Of a DNA stretch of 64,000 nucleotides, positions 63,436 to 64,000 are shown piece by piece. Within the stretch, counting starts at the first letter, position 1. Each line of letters starts with the position of its first letter. A program made the position numbers and the translations under genes. The DNA lies in NCBI RefSeq assembly GCF_900105805.1, contig NZ_LT629788.1, positions 3,224,001 through 3,288,000 on the forward strand, in the 5' to 3' direction. Origin of the DNA: Pseudomonas moraviensis. Its GTDB lineage: Bacteria > Pseudomonadota > Gammaproteobacteria > Pseudomonadales > Pseudomonadaceae. The notes under the pieces are model-generated. The model ran no database searches. It worked only from the letters and a program-made list of their open reading frames with translations, and was not told where the DNA came from.

Positions 63436-64000
63436 TCAACGCAGCAAATGCACCAGCAACCCGATCAGCGCACAGCCCAGCAGCACCTGAATCACCCCGC
63501 GCTTGAAGCGAAACAGCGCAATGGCCGCGGCAATGGCAATCAATGCCGACGGCCAGTCCAGGCTGCCGCTGAAGCCCTGCGGCCAGAGCAGGTGGTAGCC
63601 GAAGAAACACGCCAGATTGAGAATCACGCCAACCACCGCGGCGGTGATCGCGGTCAGCGGTGCAGTGAATTTGAGTTCATCGTGGGTCGACTCCACCAGC
63701 GGGCCGCCGGCGAGGATGAACAGAAATGAGGGCAGAAAGGTGAACCACGTCACCAGCGCAGCGGCGACCGCGCCGGCGAGAAACACCTGATCGGCGCCAA
63801 ACACCTGCGACACATAAGCCCCGACAAACCCGACAAACGCCACTACCATGATCAGCGGTCCGGGGGTGGTTTCGCCCAGCGCCAGGCCGTCGATCATCTG
63901 CGTCGGCGTCAGCCAGCCGTAGTGACCGACGGCGCCCTGATAGACATAGGGCAGCACCGCATACGCCCCGCCAAAGGTAAGCAGCGCAGCTTTGGTGAAG
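63436..64000 (-). CDS. Chromate transporter family (ChrA), N-terminal part outside window
   Basis: The frame is open through the right edge, so only the last 187 residues are seen. They contain FTKAALLTFGGAYAVLPYVY, which is the repeat motif of ChrA, YGWLTPTQMIDGLALGETTP, then GPLIMVVAFVGFVGAY and several membrane helices (LTAITAAVVGVILNLACFFG). ChrA proteins export chromate by proton antiport; many homologues may carry other anions. The gene ends 244 bases before the manganese catalase gene begins, on the same strand, with no hairpin seen between. Confidence 0.82.
   Translation of the reverse strand, partial: FTKAALLTFGGAYAVLPYVYQGAVGHYGWLTPTQMIDGLALGETTPGPLIMVVAFVGFVGAYVSQVFGADQVFLAGAVAAALVTWFTFLPSFLFILAGGPLVESTHDELKFTAPLTAITAAVVGVILNLACFFGYHLLWPQGFSGSLDWPSALIAIAAAIALFRFKRGVIQVLLGCALIGLLVHLLR

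Overview
The window looks like a core-chromosome segment of a fluorescent Pseudomonas (P. fluorescens/P. koreensis-like). Support comes from the high-GC coding style and from protein families typical of the genus: AceK, HrpA, a FabH-like synthase beside an ECF sigma factor, LpxO, PtrB, YcgL/Rnd and a LOV histidine kinase. The dense set of Pseudomonas-type extragenic palindromes points the same way. The assignment rests on recognition by eye, not on a database search. No tRNA, rRNA, CRISPR array, insertion sequence or prophage was seen.

Layout. 1-8.2 kb: a truncated TorF-type outer-membrane protein, a DUF6279 lipoprotein, a DUF899 thioredoxin-like protein, a DEAD-box helicase, an MscS-type channel and an EamA transporter, then about 0.9 kb without genes holding a 110-bp tandem repeat and a structured multicopy-type element. 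8.2-17.5 kb: azoreductase, the run LysR-hydrolase-periplasmic cyclophilin, a fused ABC exporter, a DUF482 acyltransferase-like protein, a porin, and an ECF sigma/zinc-finger anti-sigma pair. 17.5-26.9 kb: FabH-like synthase, HrpA, AceK and two EamA transporters. 26.9-28.2 kb: a small patch of different character with a GNAT protein and a 58-residue protein. 28.2-34.3 kb: LpxO, CysK, DUF748, a DUF2442-HTH fusion and a MoxR/VWA pair.

34.3-39.1 kb: a complete 5-oxoprolinase operon (MFS transporter, pxpA, pxpB, pxpC) with a divergent LysR regulator. 39.1-46.6 kb: a three-gene operon with a class II glutamine amidotransferase, oligopeptidase B, a cyclic-nucleotide-binding protein, a spermidine-synthase-like methyltransferase fold, YajD and a TrmH-family RNA methylase. 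46.7-52.4 kb: YcgN, a nitroreductase gene interrupted by one stop codon, a GhrA-like dehydrogenase, the coupled ycgL-rnd pair and an EptA-type lipid A phosphoethanolamine transferase. 52.4-64 kb: CynX-like MFS, two LysR regulators flanking a CHMI-type isomerase, small stress or hypothetical genes, an SDR, a LOV-HK-REC blue-light receptor, ribonuclease Z, a DUF892/Mn-catalase pair and a truncated chromate-type transporter.

At least seventeen REP-type palindromes of three families lie almost exactly between genes, mostly after stop codons. Several have mixed arms or are shrunken derivatives, which gives a view of how these elements evolve. No convincing novel multi-gene system was found. The most unusual items are the structured 7.35-8.06 kb region, the GNAT/58-aa module, the nonsense-mutated nitroreductase, the orphan DUF2442-HTH fusion with an upstream palindrome, and the LOV kinase with a TTG start.
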